DNA of 64,000 nucleotides from Litorilituus sediminis (GCF_004295665.1 NZ_CP034759.1:3472001-3536000), one strand, 5' to 3'; shown: positions 26,153 to 35,654, numbered from the stretch's first letter. Translations and numbers: made by a program. Notes: a model not told the origin generated them from the letters alone.

Positions 26153-26863
26153 TTATTCACTCTTTTGTGTATTATCTTGCCAGGCATCACTAACAAATAA
26201 GTAACCTTTGCCCCAAACCGTTTTAAATTTCTGTGGCTTTTGTGGGTCGTCATTAAAGGTTTTTCTTAACGTGGACAGCATAACATCAAAGCGGCGATCT
26301 TGGCCGTCATATTCGCGCTTTTTCAGTGCTTTAAATACTGAATCACGATCTACCACTGTGCCAGCTCGTTCTGCTAAATAGCTAAGGAATGAGAATAAAC
26401 TTGTCGACAGGTCAATCTCTTTACCTTGATAGGTTACCCGCTTAGCGTCTTGATTGATACAAAGCTCGCCAAACACTAATTCCTGTGGTGAATGTGTTTG
26501 GCTTTGATTGCTACTAAGTTGTCTATTAATTCTTGCTAATAGGGCTCTTGGTCTGACAGGTTTTATTACATAGTCATCAGCGCCGGCTTCTAGGCCAATA
26601 ACTTCATCAAATTCATCGGCGCGAGCCGTCAGCATAATAATGGGCAGTTGCTTATGCTGACGAATTAAACGACATACTTCGATGCCGTTTAAGCCGGGTA
26701 ACATGACATCCAATAGCACTAAATCTATGGTGTGCTCTAATATAACATCCATTACTTGATCGCCTCTGGCGACATGAGTCACAGTGAACTCTTGTTCTTG
26801 TAGATATTCACGTACCCAAGTAGCTAAACTTATGTCATCTTCAACCAATAATATATGTGCCAT
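26153..26863 (-). CDS. OmpR/PhoB-family response regulator (RstA-like)
   Basis: A 236-residue regulator with receiver domain (acidic pocket VEDD at 7-10, phosphoacceptor D52 in LVLLDVMLPG, conserved Lys in YVIKPVRP) and a C-terminal winged-helix DNA-binding domain (ELCINQDAKRVTYQGKEIDLST..., ending DRRFDVMLSTLRKTFNDD...KTVWGKGYLF). It sits 19 bp after the DUF3019 gene and 9 bp before its kinase. It probably controls the TonB receptor/MipA/DUF3019 genes of the same cassette; that is inferred from position only. Confidence 0.9.
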   Translation of the reverse strand: MAHILLVEDDISLATWVREYLQEQEFTVTHVARGDQVMDVILEHTIDLVLLDVMLPGLNGIEVCRLIRQHKQLPIIMLTARADEFDEVIGLEAGADDYVIKPVRPRALLARINRQLSSNQSQTHSPQELVFGELCINQDAKRVTYQGKEIDLSTSLFSFLSYLAERAGTVVDRDSVFKALKKREYDGQDRRFDVMLSTLRKTFNDDPQKPQKFKTVWGKGYLFVSDAWQDNTQKSE

Positions 26864-26882
26864 AATAATTTCTCTTTTACGG

Positions 26883-27365
26883 TTAGAATAATCGCCAGCG
26901 ACGTTTGCGACTTGTGCGCTTGTGAAGCCAGCTGACGGTTATATCTGTTTCTGCAATCACTTGACTGTTTGTCGGCGTTCTTAGTTGATAAATGACGCTT
27001 TCATTTGATTCAAATTCAAGCGCATATTGCGCTCGTGTTAAACCTTGCCAGCATTTTAATGCTTGCTCTTTACCTTGCTGATAAAGGCAAATGCTTTGGC
27101 TGTTTTCACTTTGCCAAGTTAGTTGTATGCTGGCAAAGCAATCCCTGCCTTGGCGCAGAGTGACGCATTGCGCCGGTTGAGCGACAAAGTTAACTTTGCT
27201 GACATCATTAAGCTTTGCTTGTTTATCTTTACTTACCTGTGCTAAAGCCGCGGCTAACGGCATATTGTCAGTTTGCACCTGACTATTTGCCCATACAGTG
27301 CTATGACTAAGATAAGCAAATATGGGTATTAATAAGGCAAATCCTTTGCCAGCACTAGAATACAT
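26883..27365 (-). CDS. DUF3019 protein, exported
   Basis: A 160-residue protein of the DUF3019 family. The N-terminus (KGFALLIPIFAYLSHSTVWA) is a signal peptide ending near WANS. The mature part has the family pattern CVTLRQGRDCFASIQLTWQS...SICLYQQ...LKCWQG, with cysteines in pairs that probably form disulfides in the periplasm, and an immunoglobulin-like beta pattern ending ETDITVSWLHKR. DUF3019 genes are typically next to MipA-family and two-component genes, as here. The start overlaps the MipA-family stop by 11 bases. Function is unknown. Confidence 0.8.
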   Translation of the reverse strand: MYSSAGKGFALLIPIFAYLSHSTVWANSQVQTDNMPLAAALAQVSKDKQAKLNDVSKVNFVAQPAQCVTLRQGRDCFASIQLTWQSENSQSICLYQQGKEQALKCWQGLTRAQYALEFESNESVIYQLRTPTNSQVIAETDITVSWLHKRTSRKRRWRLF

Positions 27366-28272
27366 AAAGTACCCCGACCATTACCTGAGTAATGTGATTA
27401 GTGTCGACAATAGGGCTATCTTTTACATTACTTGAAAAGATGCTGTGGGTAATACCGGTATTAAATGACCAATTGGCAGAGATTGGATGTTGTGCATAGA
27501 TTTCTAGCTGGGTACGAAAGCCATCATCTGCGGTATATTCAGGTCTACCTTCTTTGACTTCGCTGGCGCTAACACCAATATAATAATCAACTATATTTTG
27601 GCTGTAATAAGTGAGTCCGGCGCCTAAATAAATGTCCCAGTTTCGATAGGGTAGTAAGTAACTATAGAAACTATCAAAGATAAAGCCTTGCACATGATCG
27701 CCATTTTCATCATCACCGGTATGAGCTGATGCTAAATCTAGGGTGAAAAGTGCATCTGGAAAATAATAGGAATATCTTAGCGCTATGCCTGCCGTACCAT
27801 CTCGCTCGCGCAAGCCCTCAATAAGATCTTCATCGCCGCCGCCATATTCAATTAATGACTCTGAATCATAGCCCTGCATATAGGCTTTACCGATCAGATC
27901 TAGCTGCCAATTGTCTTTAACTAATAGTTGATAGCCAAATTCAATTCCGCCAAACAGCATGTTAGAGCGGCGTTGGTTACTTTGTAAAAAAAAGCCTTTA
28001 TAAGATAAATCAACCAACACGCCCGGCATAAAATAGTGCCAAGGATCTTCTTGCTCTATACCGGCAATAATTTTCGGATCGTATACTACGGATAGATCTA
28101 AAATAAATTGCCATTCAAACTCATCTTTAACAACGGGGCCATTACTGTTTTGCTCAGCTGCTGTGTCGCTTGCTTGCTCGGTTTGCTCTGCATAGCTGTT
28201 AGGGCAAAAAATTAATGATAAAAAGCTCAGCAGCAAGGGAGCTATAATAGACAGTAATGTTTTGCGGATCAT
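27355..28272 (-). CDS. MipA/OmpV-family outer membrane protein (second copy in window)
   Basis: A 305-residue outer membrane barrel of the MipA/OmpV type. A signal peptide (MIRKTLLSIIAPLLLSFLSL... ending NSYA) is followed by an acidic spacer with DTAAEQNSN, then strands such as FEWQFILDLSVVYDP, YFMPGVLVDLSYKGFFLQS and a C-terminal MVGVLYVF, which ends in the aromatic residue needed for barrel assembly. The frame runs on to a GTG at 28278, but the ATG at 28272 is the more natural start of the signal peptide. It overlaps the DUF3019 gene by 11 bases and sits 117 bp after the TonB receptor, in one cassette. It differs clearly from the copy beside apeR. Confidence 0.78.
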   Translation of the reverse strand: MIRKTLLSIIAPLLLSFLSLIFCPNSYAEQTEQASDTAAEQNSNGPVVKDEFEWQFILDLSVVYDPKIIAGIEQEDPWHYFMPGVLVDLSYKGFFLQSNQRRSNMLFGGIEFGYQLLVKDNWQLDLIGKAYMQGYDSESLIEYGGGDEDLIEGLRERDGTAGIALRYSYYFPDALFTLDLASAHTGDDENGDHVQGFIFDSFYSYLLPYRNWDIYLGAGLTYYSQNIVDYYIGVSASEVKEGRPEYTADDGFRTQLEIYAQHPISANWSFNTGITHSIFSSNVKDSPIVDTNHITQVMVGVLYVF

Positions 28273-28388
28273 GAGCACGTATTATTAGTTAGAAAGTGAC
28301 AACATGTTATCACAATGTAACTAAAACGTGCTTTATCCCGTGCTGCTTTATTGTTTAAAAAATGTAAGCGCCTTACTTAAGGCATCGC

Positions 28389-30461
28389 CTAAAAGGTCAT
28401 TTTTAAACCTATATAAGGGAAGATGCCAATATTTTCTTCTCCTGAGATAGTGTAGTTTTCTGGGCTGTCGCCATCTTTTGGCTCATAATAGTAACCAGAG
28501 ATATTTTCCTGTGCCATGGCATTGATCATTGCAAAGGTCCACTCGGCATTTTGTCCCCAGTATTGAGTGCTATACTTGGCCTCTAAATCTAATCTGTGAT
28601 AAACAGGCAGTGTTTTCGAGTTAAGTTCGCCATAATTAGGTAAGTAGTGCTCGGGATAATCTGGGTTTTGCCTTAAGCCGACAATAGGCGTGTACTTGGC
28701 GCCACTTCGCAGGGTAAAGCGAAGACCAAAGTTCCATTGCTCGTTCAGCTGATAATTGGCAACTACATTGGCCAGTAGCGGGGTATCTAAGTAGTACTCG
28801 CTGGTAACCTTGGTAATATCATCGGTTCTTTCACTTTTTGACCAGCTCAGTGATGCCCAGCCATACCAGCCGTTATCTCGTTCGCGTTTAACTACCCACT
28901 CAACCCCTTGGGCATTGCCTGATAAATCATTGGTGTAACGCAAGTCGGCATTATCTGCATCTTCATCAACTGAGCGTGCTAGCTCGCCTAATTCTTTATG
29001 ATAAATATCGATACTGGTAAACCATAAATCAGTGACTTGATATTCAAAGCCGAGCGAGTAATGCTCAGCTTGCGGTGATTTTATTTTCGGATTACCGATT
29101 TTTCTTAGTGCGGTTGATATATCGGGGAAGCGACTATAGCTACCGGCTTTGGCGGTAATGGTGAGATTGTCAGTGGTAAACCAGCTGAGTGAAAATCTCG
29201 GGTGAACAAAGCTTTGCTCGGTGTAATCATTACGCTCAGCACGAACGCCTAAAACCATTTGCCAGTGTGGGTTAATGTTCCAGGTTTCATCTAAATAGAC
29301 GGCAATATTCTCAACACTTAAGTTAGTGTTATCCTGAATTCGTTCGCCTTTTTGTTCGTTACAGTCAGCATCGTGATCAGTACAGTAGTAGGGAATGATA
29401 TCAAAGCTATAGTCAACATCAGTTTTGTTGTAATCCAAGCCAAAACCGAGTTTATGGTTTTCTAACCAGGCTAATTGATAGAAAAACCTTAGGCTATATT
29501 CTTCTTCATCAATTTTAATAAATTGTTCTTGGCCAAAATACTCATCGGTTTTTTCGACATTATGACCAGCGACTAAGTGCATAATTTTTTGTTCATCACC
29601 AAAGTACTGCCAAGAAAGGCTTTGACTGTCGAACTTAGTTTTCATTTTAAAATCGCCAATGGAGTCAGGATCGATGCGACCAGCTTCTGATTGCTCAGAA
29701 ATATTAACGCCGCCAACATCACTTGCCCCAGCCGCACTAAAGGTTAACTTGTGCTTATCACCTGCTAGCCATTGATATTTTGCTTGATAGTCGTCACTAA
29801 TGGGCGCTTTAAATATGGTATAGCCTTCATCTTCTTCGCCTTCTGGTAAGAATAAATGCATTTGACTACGGCGATACGATAGATAAAAGGCTTGATCTTC
29901 AGTGACTTCCCCTTCGAGCATAATGCCGCTTCTAAGCATACTTAAATCAAGGGTCGTGGTAATGTCTTGATGGCGAGGATCTCTTAATTGTACGTCAAAG
30001 ATACCGCCGGTAGCATTGCCATATTCACTGCCAAAGGCAGCAGGGTGTAATTGAAAGTCACGAATAAGGTTTTCGTTAAAAATACTGTCGCCAAATAAGT
30101 GAAAAATATAACCCACCGGCATGTCATCGATATAAAAGGCATTATCTTCGGGAGATGAGCCGCGTACGGCTGGCTCACCACCGGCATCGCCACCCGCGTA
30201 AACTATGCCGGGCATACTATAAACCGCAGACAGCGGATCGCCACCAATACCTGCTACATTGAGCAGTAACTCTGTTTCTTCGGTCATTTCGGTATTGGCT
30301 TGATTGCGTCTACTGGTAACCTCAATCACTTCAATACCTTGGTCTTTTTTTCCTTTGCCGCTATCTGTGCCGTCACTCGATTGAGATTGAGCTAAGCTTT
30401 GTGGGCTAAGAAGAGCCGCGCTAATAGCAAAGGCTAGTGTTGATATGCTAAGAGTATTCAT
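28389..30461 (-). CDS. TonB-dependent outer membrane receptor
   Basis: A 690-residue TonB-dependent receptor. After a signal peptide (MNTLSISTLAFAISAALL... SLAQ) a TonB-box-like IEVIEVTS lies at about 43-50, then the plug domain (about 60-165: MPGIVYAGGDAGGEPAVRGSSPEDNAFYIDDMPVGYIFH...SEYGNATGGIFDVQLRD), then the 22-strand barrel ending in GLKMTF with a terminal Phe. The ligand is not known; plug features do not identify a siderophore type. No Fur box was noticed at its start. It is the first gene of the minus-strand cassette with MipA, DUF3019 and the two-component pair, and is divergent from gcdH. Confidence 0.9.
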   Translation of the reverse strand: MNTLSISTLAFAISAALLSPQSLAQSQSSDGTDSGKGKKDQGIEVIEVTSRRNQANTEMTEETELLLNVAGIGGDPLSAVYSMPGIVYAGGDAGGEPAVRGSSPEDNAFYIDDMPVGYIFHLFGDSIFNENLIRDFQLHPAAFGSEYGNATGGIFDVQLRDPRHQDITTTLDLSMLRSGIMLEGEVTEDQAFYLSYRRSQMHLFLPEGEEDEGYTIFKAPISDDYQAKYQWLAGDKHKLTFSAAGASDVGGVNISEQSEAGRIDPDSIGDFKMKTKFDSQSLSWQYFGDEQKIMHLVAGHNVEKTDEYFGQEQFIKIDEEEYSLRFFYQLAWLENHKLGFGLDYNKTDVDYSFDIIPYYCTDHDADCNEQKGERIQDNTNLSVENIAVYLDETWNINPHWQMVLGVRAERNDYTEQSFVHPRFSLSWFTTDNLTITAKAGSYSRFPDISTALRKIGNPKIKSPQAEHYSLGFEYQVTDLWFTSIDIYHKELGELARSVDEDADNADLRYTNDLSGNAQGVEWVVKRERDNGWYGWASLSWSKSERTDDITKVTSEYYLDTPLLANVVANYQLNEQWNFGLRFTLRSGAKYTPIVGLRQNPDYPEHYLPNYGELNSKTLPVYHRLDLEAKYSTQYWGQNAEWTFAMINAMAQENISGYYYEPKDGDSPENYTISGEENIGIFPYIGLKMTF

Positions 30462-30729
30462 AATTTCCCTGATGTATTGAATGTGCGAGTTAGTGTCGTT
30501 AGGTTATAGCGATATTTTGCCGATAGGGGGTGTTTGTTTCAGTAACCTAAATGTCGAGAAACTGTCTGAGCTTGGTAAGAAAGTGTAAGAAGTGCTTAGG
30601 TTTGTTTGCGACAATGTTGCTGCATTTATTGTTCTATCGCATGATGTCGGCTGCTTTAAATTGACTTAGGGGGGATTTCAATTACTATTTCAGGCTCGAT
30701 AGTTTCGCCAGTCAACAAGGGCAATATTT

Positions 30730-31935
30730 ATGTCAACTACCTCTTCTCAAACAAAATCAGCTAAAAAAGTCGCCTTTAATTGGCAAGACCCTTTGTTATT
30801 GGATTCTTTGCTTAGTGAAGAAGAGCGCTTAATAAGAGATAGTGCTCATCAATATTGCCAAGAAAAATTGATGCCACGTATTTTAATGGCAAACCGAGAC
30901 GAACACTTTGATGTTGATATTATGAAAGAGTTTGGCGAACTTGGTTTACTTGGGGCAACCATTGAAGAGAAGTATGGCTGCGCTAATGTAAACTACGTAA
31001 GTTACGGTTTAATTGCCCGAGAGGTAGAGCGTGTTGATAGCGGTTATCGCAGCGCTATGAGCGTACAATCATCTTTGGTTATGCATCCTATTCATGCTTA
31101 CGGCAGCGAAGCGCAAAAAATGAAATATCTGCCCAAACTTGCGAGTGGTGAGTTTATTGGCTGTTTTGGTTTAACTGAGCCTAATTCAGGCTCAGATCCT
31201 GCCAGTATGGCAACAAAAGCGGTGAAGGTTGATGGTGGTTATCAAGTTAACGGCAGTAAAATGTGGATCACTAACTCACCGGTAGCTGACGTCTTTATTG
31301 TTTGGGCTAAACTTGATGATGTTATTCGTGGCTTTATTTTAGAGAAGGGCATGGCTGGCTTATCGGCACCTAAAATTGAAGGTAAGTTTTCATTACGGGC
31401 ATCAATAACTGGCGAAATAGTGATGGATAACGTTTTTGTGCCAGAAGAGAATATGTTGCCGCATGCTAAAGGTTTATCAGGCCCGTTTGGCTGTTTAAAT
31501 AAAGCACGCTACGGTATTGCTTGGGGGGCACTTGGTGCTGCAGAATTTTGCTGGCATGGCGCCAGACAATATACCTTAGATAGAGAGCAGTTTGGTAAAC
31601 CGCTGGCCGCGACTCAGCTTATCCAGAAAAAACTTGCCGATATGCAAACTGAAATTAGCACAGGTTTACTTTCCTGTTTACAAGTTGGCCGACTAATGGA
31701 CGCTAATGAGTTAGCGGTTGAAGCAATATCGTTGATAAAACGTAACTCATGTGGCAAAGCACTTGAAATAGCAAGACAAGCAAGAGATATGCATGGCGGT
31801 AATGGTATTAGTGATGAGTTTCATATTATTCGTCATGTTATGAATTTAGAAGCGGTTAATACCTATGAAGGCACCCATGATGTCCATGCACTTATTTTAG
31901 GTAGAGCGCAAACGGGTATACAGGCATTTTTCTAA
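30730..31935 (+). CDS. gcdH: Glutaryl-CoA dehydrogenase (acyl-CoA dehydrogenase family)
   Basis: A 401-residue flavoenzyme that oxidises and decarboxylates glutaryl-CoA to crotonyl-CoA in lysine/tryptophan breakdown. It has the [13 protein letters not shown] and [14 protein letters not shown]-contact blocks, the [24 protein letters not shown] stretch characteristic of the glutaryl-CoA branch, and the catalytic glutamate in [16 protein letters not shown]. Length is normal. It stands alone; no other genes of lysine degradation lie nearby. A 268-bp region separates it from the divergent TonB receptor. GGGCAATATTT precedes the start; the ribosome site is weak. Confidence 0.88.
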   Translation: MSTTSSQTKSAKKVAFNWQDPLLLDSLLSEEERLIRDSAHQYCQEKLMPRILMANRDEHFDVDIMKEFGELGLLGATIEEKYGCANVNYVSYGLIAREVERVDSGYRSAMSVQSSLVMHPIHAYGSEAQKMKYLPKLASGEFIGCFGLTEPNSGSDPASMATKAVKVDGGYQVNGSKMWITNSPVADVFIVWAKLDDVIRGFILEKGMAGLSAPKIEGKFSLRASITGEIVMDNVFVPEENMLPHAKGLSGPFGCLNKARYGIAWGALGAAEFCWHGARQYTLDREQFGKPLAATQLIQKKLADMQTEISTGLLSCLQVGRLMDANELAVEAISLIKRNSCGKALEIARQARDMHGGNGISDEFHIIRHVMNLEAVNTYEGTHDVHALILGRAQTGIQAFF

Positions 31936-31938
31936 TAA

Positions 31939-31954
31939 CCTCAGGTTTGCATAA
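31939..31954 (+). repeat. Left arm of a 16-bp inverted repeat
   Basis: CCTCAGGTTTGCATAA, three bases after the gcdH stop. Its exact reverse complement lies at 33471-33486, just after the methyltransferase-fold gene. The arms enclose 1.5 kb with two genes. Confidence 0.75.
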
Positions 31955-32058
31955 TAAATAGTGCTAAATCGAACTAAGTCAAGAGGTTATAGCTAGTTGA
32001 GGTTAATTATGTCACTGGATATTAATGGTAAATATAGGAGCAAATACAGGAATTAACT

Positions 32059-32592
32059 ATGGCTAATATAGTTTATATCGCCACCAGTTTAGATGGTTAT
32101 ATTGCCGATGAAAATAATGCTGTTGATTGGCTGCATGAAGTTGATAACCCAGGTAATTCAGATTTAGGTTTTAGCGAACATATGGCAAGAGTCGATGCGC
32201 TGATTATGGGGAGAAATACCTTTGAGTTAGTTGCATCTTTTGCTGGCGATTGGCCTTATAGTAAACCTGTTTTTGTTTTATCTCATTCCCTAGAGCAACT
32301 TCCAGCGGACTATCAAGATAAAGCGAGCTTACTACAAGGTGATATTAAAGATATTGTCACTAATTTAAATCATGCGGGTTTTAAAAACTTATACATAGAT
32401 GGCGGTGTCACCATACAAAATTTTCTCAAAGCAGATTTAATTGATGAAATGGTTATCACCACCATTCCAGTATTATTAGGCGGTGGAATTCCGCTATTTT
32501 CTCGTTTAACTAACAAGCTAAAATTTAGCTGTGTTAAGTCAGAGCTGCTGTTAAATAGCTTAGTAAAAAGTACTTTTGTTCGAGAACGTTAA
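32059..32592 (+). CDS. RibD C-terminal/dihydrofolate reductase-fold protein (YyaP-like)
   Basis: A 177-residue protein of the DHFR-like family (RibD C-terminal domain). The start MANIVYIATSLDGYIADENNAVDWL is characteristic, followed by ALIMGRNTFELV and KPVFVLSHSLE strands, then KNLYIDGGVTIQNFLKADLIDEMVITTIPVLLGGGIPLF, the NADPH-binding half. Members are probable NADPH-dependent reductases of unknown substrate; a few give drug-resistance readouts, but no role is proved. AGGAAT precedes the ATG. It lies inside the segment bounded by the 16-bp inverted repeats. Confidence 0.82.
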   Translation: MANIVYIATSLDGYIADENNAVDWLHEVDNPGNSDLGFSEHMARVDALIMGRNTFELVASFAGDWPYSKPVFVLSHSLEQLPADYQDKASLLQGDIKDIVTNLNHAGFKNLYIDGGVTIQNFLKADLIDEMVITTIPVLLGGGIPLFSRLTNKLKFSCVKSELLLNSLVKSTFVRER

Positions 32593-32720
32593 GCTTTAGC
32601 TACATACCTTGAAACATCTTAGCGGCCATTGAAATAAAAGTTTGTTATAGACTGTCCTTATAGCAACAAATTAACCTGGTTTAATTTGTTGTGCAATTTT
32701 CATAGCCAAGGACAATAATA

Positions 32721-33461
32721 ATGACAAAAAATACTTTAGCTAAAACATTCGCCAGCCTTTTGCTATTTGGCTTAGCCAGTGCTTCGACATTCAGTTTTGC
32801 CTTCGTTGATTTATCAAACCGTAGCGCTAGTGATATGGCGCAAGATGCAGGTAGAAAACCGATTGAAATAATTCAATTTGCCCAAGTAAAGCAAGGGGAT
32901 AAGGTGCTGGATTTATTGGCCGGTGGCGGCTATTACTCAGAGCTATTATCACGAGCAGTAGGAGAGCAAGGGCGGGTAACCTTGCAGATTCCGAACGCTT
33001 ACCTAACGTATGCCAAGAAAAGTTTAGATGAGCGACTTGCTAATAACCGACTCAAGAATGTTGATTATTTATTAAGTGAAGCTGATGATCTTAAGCTTAA
33101 AAGTCAGCAATATGATAGTGCCTTTTTGGTGTTAGGTTTTCACGATATGTTTTTTCAACAAGCGGGCTGGAACTTTAGCGCTGATGTAGTGATGCCTCAG
33201 GTACTCAAGTCGTTAAAGCCAGGCGGTAAACTCTTGGTTATTGATCATAATGCAGAAAAAGACTCGGGTATTCGTGATGTGCAAACTCTTCATCGCATAG
33301 AAGTTGATTTTGCCATTAAAGAGTTAGAGCAGCGTGGCTTTAAGCTCATTAAGCGCTCAAATATGTTAGAAAACCTTGCTGATGATTATACCCAATCGGT
33401 ATTTACTCCTGAGCTGCGTAGAAAAACCGATCGCTTTGTTTTGCTATTTGAAAAAGTTTAG
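32721..33461 (+). CDS. Exported class I methyltransferase-fold protein (COG4798-like)
   Basis: A 246-residue protein with a clear Sec signal peptide (MTKNTLAKTFASLLLFGLASASTFSFA) ahead of a Rossmann-like SAM-methyltransferase domain: motif I KVLDLLAGGGYYSELLSRAVG, then LLSEADDLKL and SAFLVLGFHDMF, and KPGGKLLVIDHNA. The signal peptide places the protein in the periplasm, where SAM is not expected, which makes its chemistry unclear. Proteins of this type are widespread in marine gammaproteobacteria and are annotated as predicted methyltransferases. An AAGGACAA ribosome site precedes the ATG. Called from fold motifs. Confidence 0.75.
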   Translation: MTKNTLAKTFASLLLFGLASASTFSFAFVDLSNRSASDMAQDAGRKPIEIIQFAQVKQGDKVLDLLAGGGYYSELLSRAVGEQGRVTLQIPNAYLTYAKKSLDERLANNRLKNVDYLLSEADDLKLKSQQYDSAFLVLGFHDMFFQQAGWNFSADVVMPQVLKSLKPGGKLLVIDHNAEKDSGIRDVQTLHRIEVDFAIKELEQRGFKLIKRSNMLENLADDYTQSVFTPELRRKTDRFVLLFEKV

Positions 33462-33470
33462 CACTATTTC

Positions 33471-33486
33471 TTATGCAAACCTGAGG
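33471..33486 (-). repeat. Right arm of the 16-bp inverted repeat
   Basis: TTATGCAAACCTGAGG, the exact reverse complement of the arm at 31939-31954. Similarity runs a few bases further on both sides. It starts nine bases after the upstream gene's stop. Confidence 0.75.
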
Positions 33487-33529
33487 CTAACTAACCGAAA
33501 TTCAACATTTCATTCAATTCAAACTAAAA

Positions 33530-33560
33530 GTCAGCGTTGCAGTCATCGCTGGCTTTTTTA
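33530..33560 (+). terminator. Intrinsic terminator after the methyltransferase-fold gene
   Basis: GTCAGCG pairs with CGCTGGC (one G-U) and is followed by TTTTTTA. It lies about 70 bp after the preceding stop and ahead of the decarboxylase promoter region. Confidence 0.7.
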
Positions 33561-33720
33561 TGGCCTGTAAGCCTTGTTTACAAACAGTGTAAAACTGTCT
33601 TAACACCCAAACATTGCTTGCTTTTAAGGCAAATTAACAAACTATGATCTCGATCATCTTCAATATTGTCATCCCTTTTAAAGTTAGCGCATCAGTTAAA
33701 ACATTTGAATTGGGTTATCT

Positions 33721-35502
33721 ATGTCATATGAATTGAATTTTGGTAAAGCCTACAGCGATCAGCTGCCAACATTAGGAGAAGCAATGAGCGAAGTCATTCG
33801 CTTTTTTGGTGGTAAGCACATTTATGGTGTTGGTGGTGATTTTGCCGCAAACTTAATTGCCGCTTTGGATAAAGATCTGGATATTTGTCCATCGAGTAAT
33901 GAAATGCATGCTGGCTTTTCTGCCTGTGCGCAAGCAGAAGTCGATGGTATGGGCTTTTGCTTAACAACCTATATGGTCGGAAGTTTGCCTTGTACAAGTG
34001 CGGCGGCATTAGCGGTTACTGAAGGTTTACCTGTGGTATTTATTTCAGGTGCTCCGGCAGAAAGTGAGGTAAATAAACTGGCTATTCATCACACCATTCA
34101 CCCTAATGCTTCTTGGAAAGCTGAATATGATAATGCCTTAGAAGCGTTTTCTGCTTTGGGCATGCGCGTAGAGCGTTTGCAAGGGCAAAGGTTAGCAGGG
34201 CACCCTAATATTGCCGGGCAGCGTTTTTATCAGATTGTTGCTGAAGCCTATAAAAATAAACAACCAGTATTTATTGAAGTACCAAGAGATCAAGTGTTTG
34301 CTAAAACGCAATCATTAAAGTTACCTAGTAGTTTAGATAATATTTGCTGTGGCGGTAACATATTAGGCGGTACAGAGCTGGTTGTCGCAAGTATTGTTGA
34401 TAAACTAAAACATGCTAAAAAACCTATACTCTATATAGGTGACAGGCTTAAACACAATAGTATTTTAAAAGCATTAGTTATTGAGTTTGCTAACAAATTT
34501 AATATTCCTTATGCAACATCTTGGTTTGCTAAAGGGTTATTTGATGAATATGAGCCATTGTCACTAGGGGCTTATAATGGCGTGTTTACGCAAACATCAG
34601 GTCGAGACTATATTGAAAAAGAAGTTGATTATGTTATTGATGTTGCTACCAGTATTTTCGCGCAAGATTGTAATATTGCCTTTGCCACAGGCACTCATAA
34701 AATAGAAAGTTTTGCCAATAAAACCTTGCTAAAAGGTGGCTCGTTACTGGAAAAAGACTTAGTAGAGATTTTTAAACAGTTACTAACTTGTGATATTCAA
34801 CCATTTGCTTACCAAGCTAATGCCGAAAAAGCGCAAAAAGCAGCGAGCTCAACGGAAGAGATTGATTTTAATAATCTGGCGCATACCTTAAATAGCATTC
34901 AGCAGCAAACGGATAAAACCTTAGTGTATTTGCCAGAAGTGGGTAACTCCTATTTTGCCAGTTATAGCTTAAAAGTACGTGACTCTCAGTTAGGACGTAG
35001 CTGGTTAACTAACCCTTGGTATGGCGCGATGGGAACAGCCTTACCTTATGCTAGGGTGATTGCACAGCGGTTAAAATCATTAGGTGATACAGAGCGTGCG
35101 GTGGTTATTATTGGTGATGGTGGTTTTCACTTTCAGTTAAATGAATTGATCCACTTTTTAAAAGATCAGACTAATGTCACGATTGTTTATATGCGCAATA
35201 ATATATTTCATTTAGGTAAAAGCGGTGATGGCGATATTTATCACTGCAATGATGCACAATTTGACGTTCATAAACTTATTGCCGCGTATCAAGGACAAAG
35301 TACAACCTGTAAGAGCGTGGCTGATTTTAGTGATTACTTCTTAACAACACTTAATGTTGATGGTATTTCCTTAATTGAAGTTTTAGCAAACCCTGTGGAA
35401 GAAAAGCAAAGTAATGAACTGCAGTTGCTTAATCTTTATATTAAATCTAAAAACTGTCATCCAGATGCTATTGCTAAATGGCAAGCAATCACTGAGGTAT
35501 AG
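33721..35502 (+). CDS. Thiamine-diphosphate 2-oxo-acid decarboxylase (PDC/IPDC-like)
   Basis: A 593-residue ThDP enzyme. The catalytic glutamate is E61 in SSNEMHAGF, the paired histidines of the decarboxylase branch are in LAIHHTIHPNASW, and the ThDP/Mg site is GDGGFHFQLNELIHFLKDQTNVTIVYMRNN. The HH pair favours indole-pyruvate/pyruvate/phenylpyruvate decarboxylases over acetolactate synthases. The substrate is not defined. It is about 40 residues longer than typical bacterial members. It stands alone, with 260 bp of upstream sequence after the preceding gene's terminator, and a strong terminator after it. Confidence 0.82.
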   Translation: MSYELNFGKAYSDQLPTLGEAMSEVIRFFGGKHIYGVGGDFAANLIAALDKDLDICPSSNEMHAGFSACAQAEVDGMGFCLTTYMVGSLPCTSAAALAVTEGLPVVFISGAPAESEVNKLAIHHTIHPNASWKAEYDNALEAFSALGMRVERLQGQRLAGHPNIAGQRFYQIVAEAYKNKQPVFIEVPRDQVFAKTQSLKLPSSLDNICCGGNILGGTELVVASIVDKLKHAKKPILYIGDRLKHNSILKALVIEFANKFNIPYATSWFAKGLFDEYEPLSLGAYNGVFTQTSGRDYIEKEVDYVIDVATSIFAQDCNIAFATGTHKIESFANKTLLKGGSLLEKDLVEIFKQLLTCDIQPFAYQANAEKAQKAASSTEEIDFNNLAHTLNSIQQQTDKTLVYLPEVGNSYFASYSLKVRDSQLGRSWLTNPWYGAMGTALPYARVIAQRLKSLGDTERAVVIIGDGGFHFQLNELIHFLKDQTNVTIVYMRNNIFHLGKSGDGDIYHCNDAQFDVHKLIAAYQGQSTTCKSVADFSDYFLTTLNVDGISLIEVLANPVEEKQSNELQLLNLYIKSKNCHPDAIAKWQAITEV

Positions 35503-35536
35503 TATTAGTTTGACTTAATAATGCTGAGTTTCAATG

Positions 35537-35582
35537 AAAAAGCCTCAAATGCCTCGAATGCCTCAAATGATTGAGGCTTTTT
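35537..35582 (+). terminator. Intrinsic terminator after the decarboxylase gene
   Basis: A 12-base perfect stem (AAAAAGCCTCAA with TTGAGGCTTTTT) with a 22-base loop. The ascending side and loop hold three imperfect copies of CCTCAAATG in a row. Confidence 0.82.
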
Positions 35583-35654
35583 CTTGAAAAAATATAACTT
35601 GCCCTCATTCTAATGGTATCTAAACAAGCAACTAATTAACGAATGAGGGGAAAA

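Noticed and set aside
33376-33570. 64-residue ORF across the end of the methyltransferase-fold gene
   Set aside because: It runs in another frame over coding sequence and through a terminator hairpin; no ribosome site.
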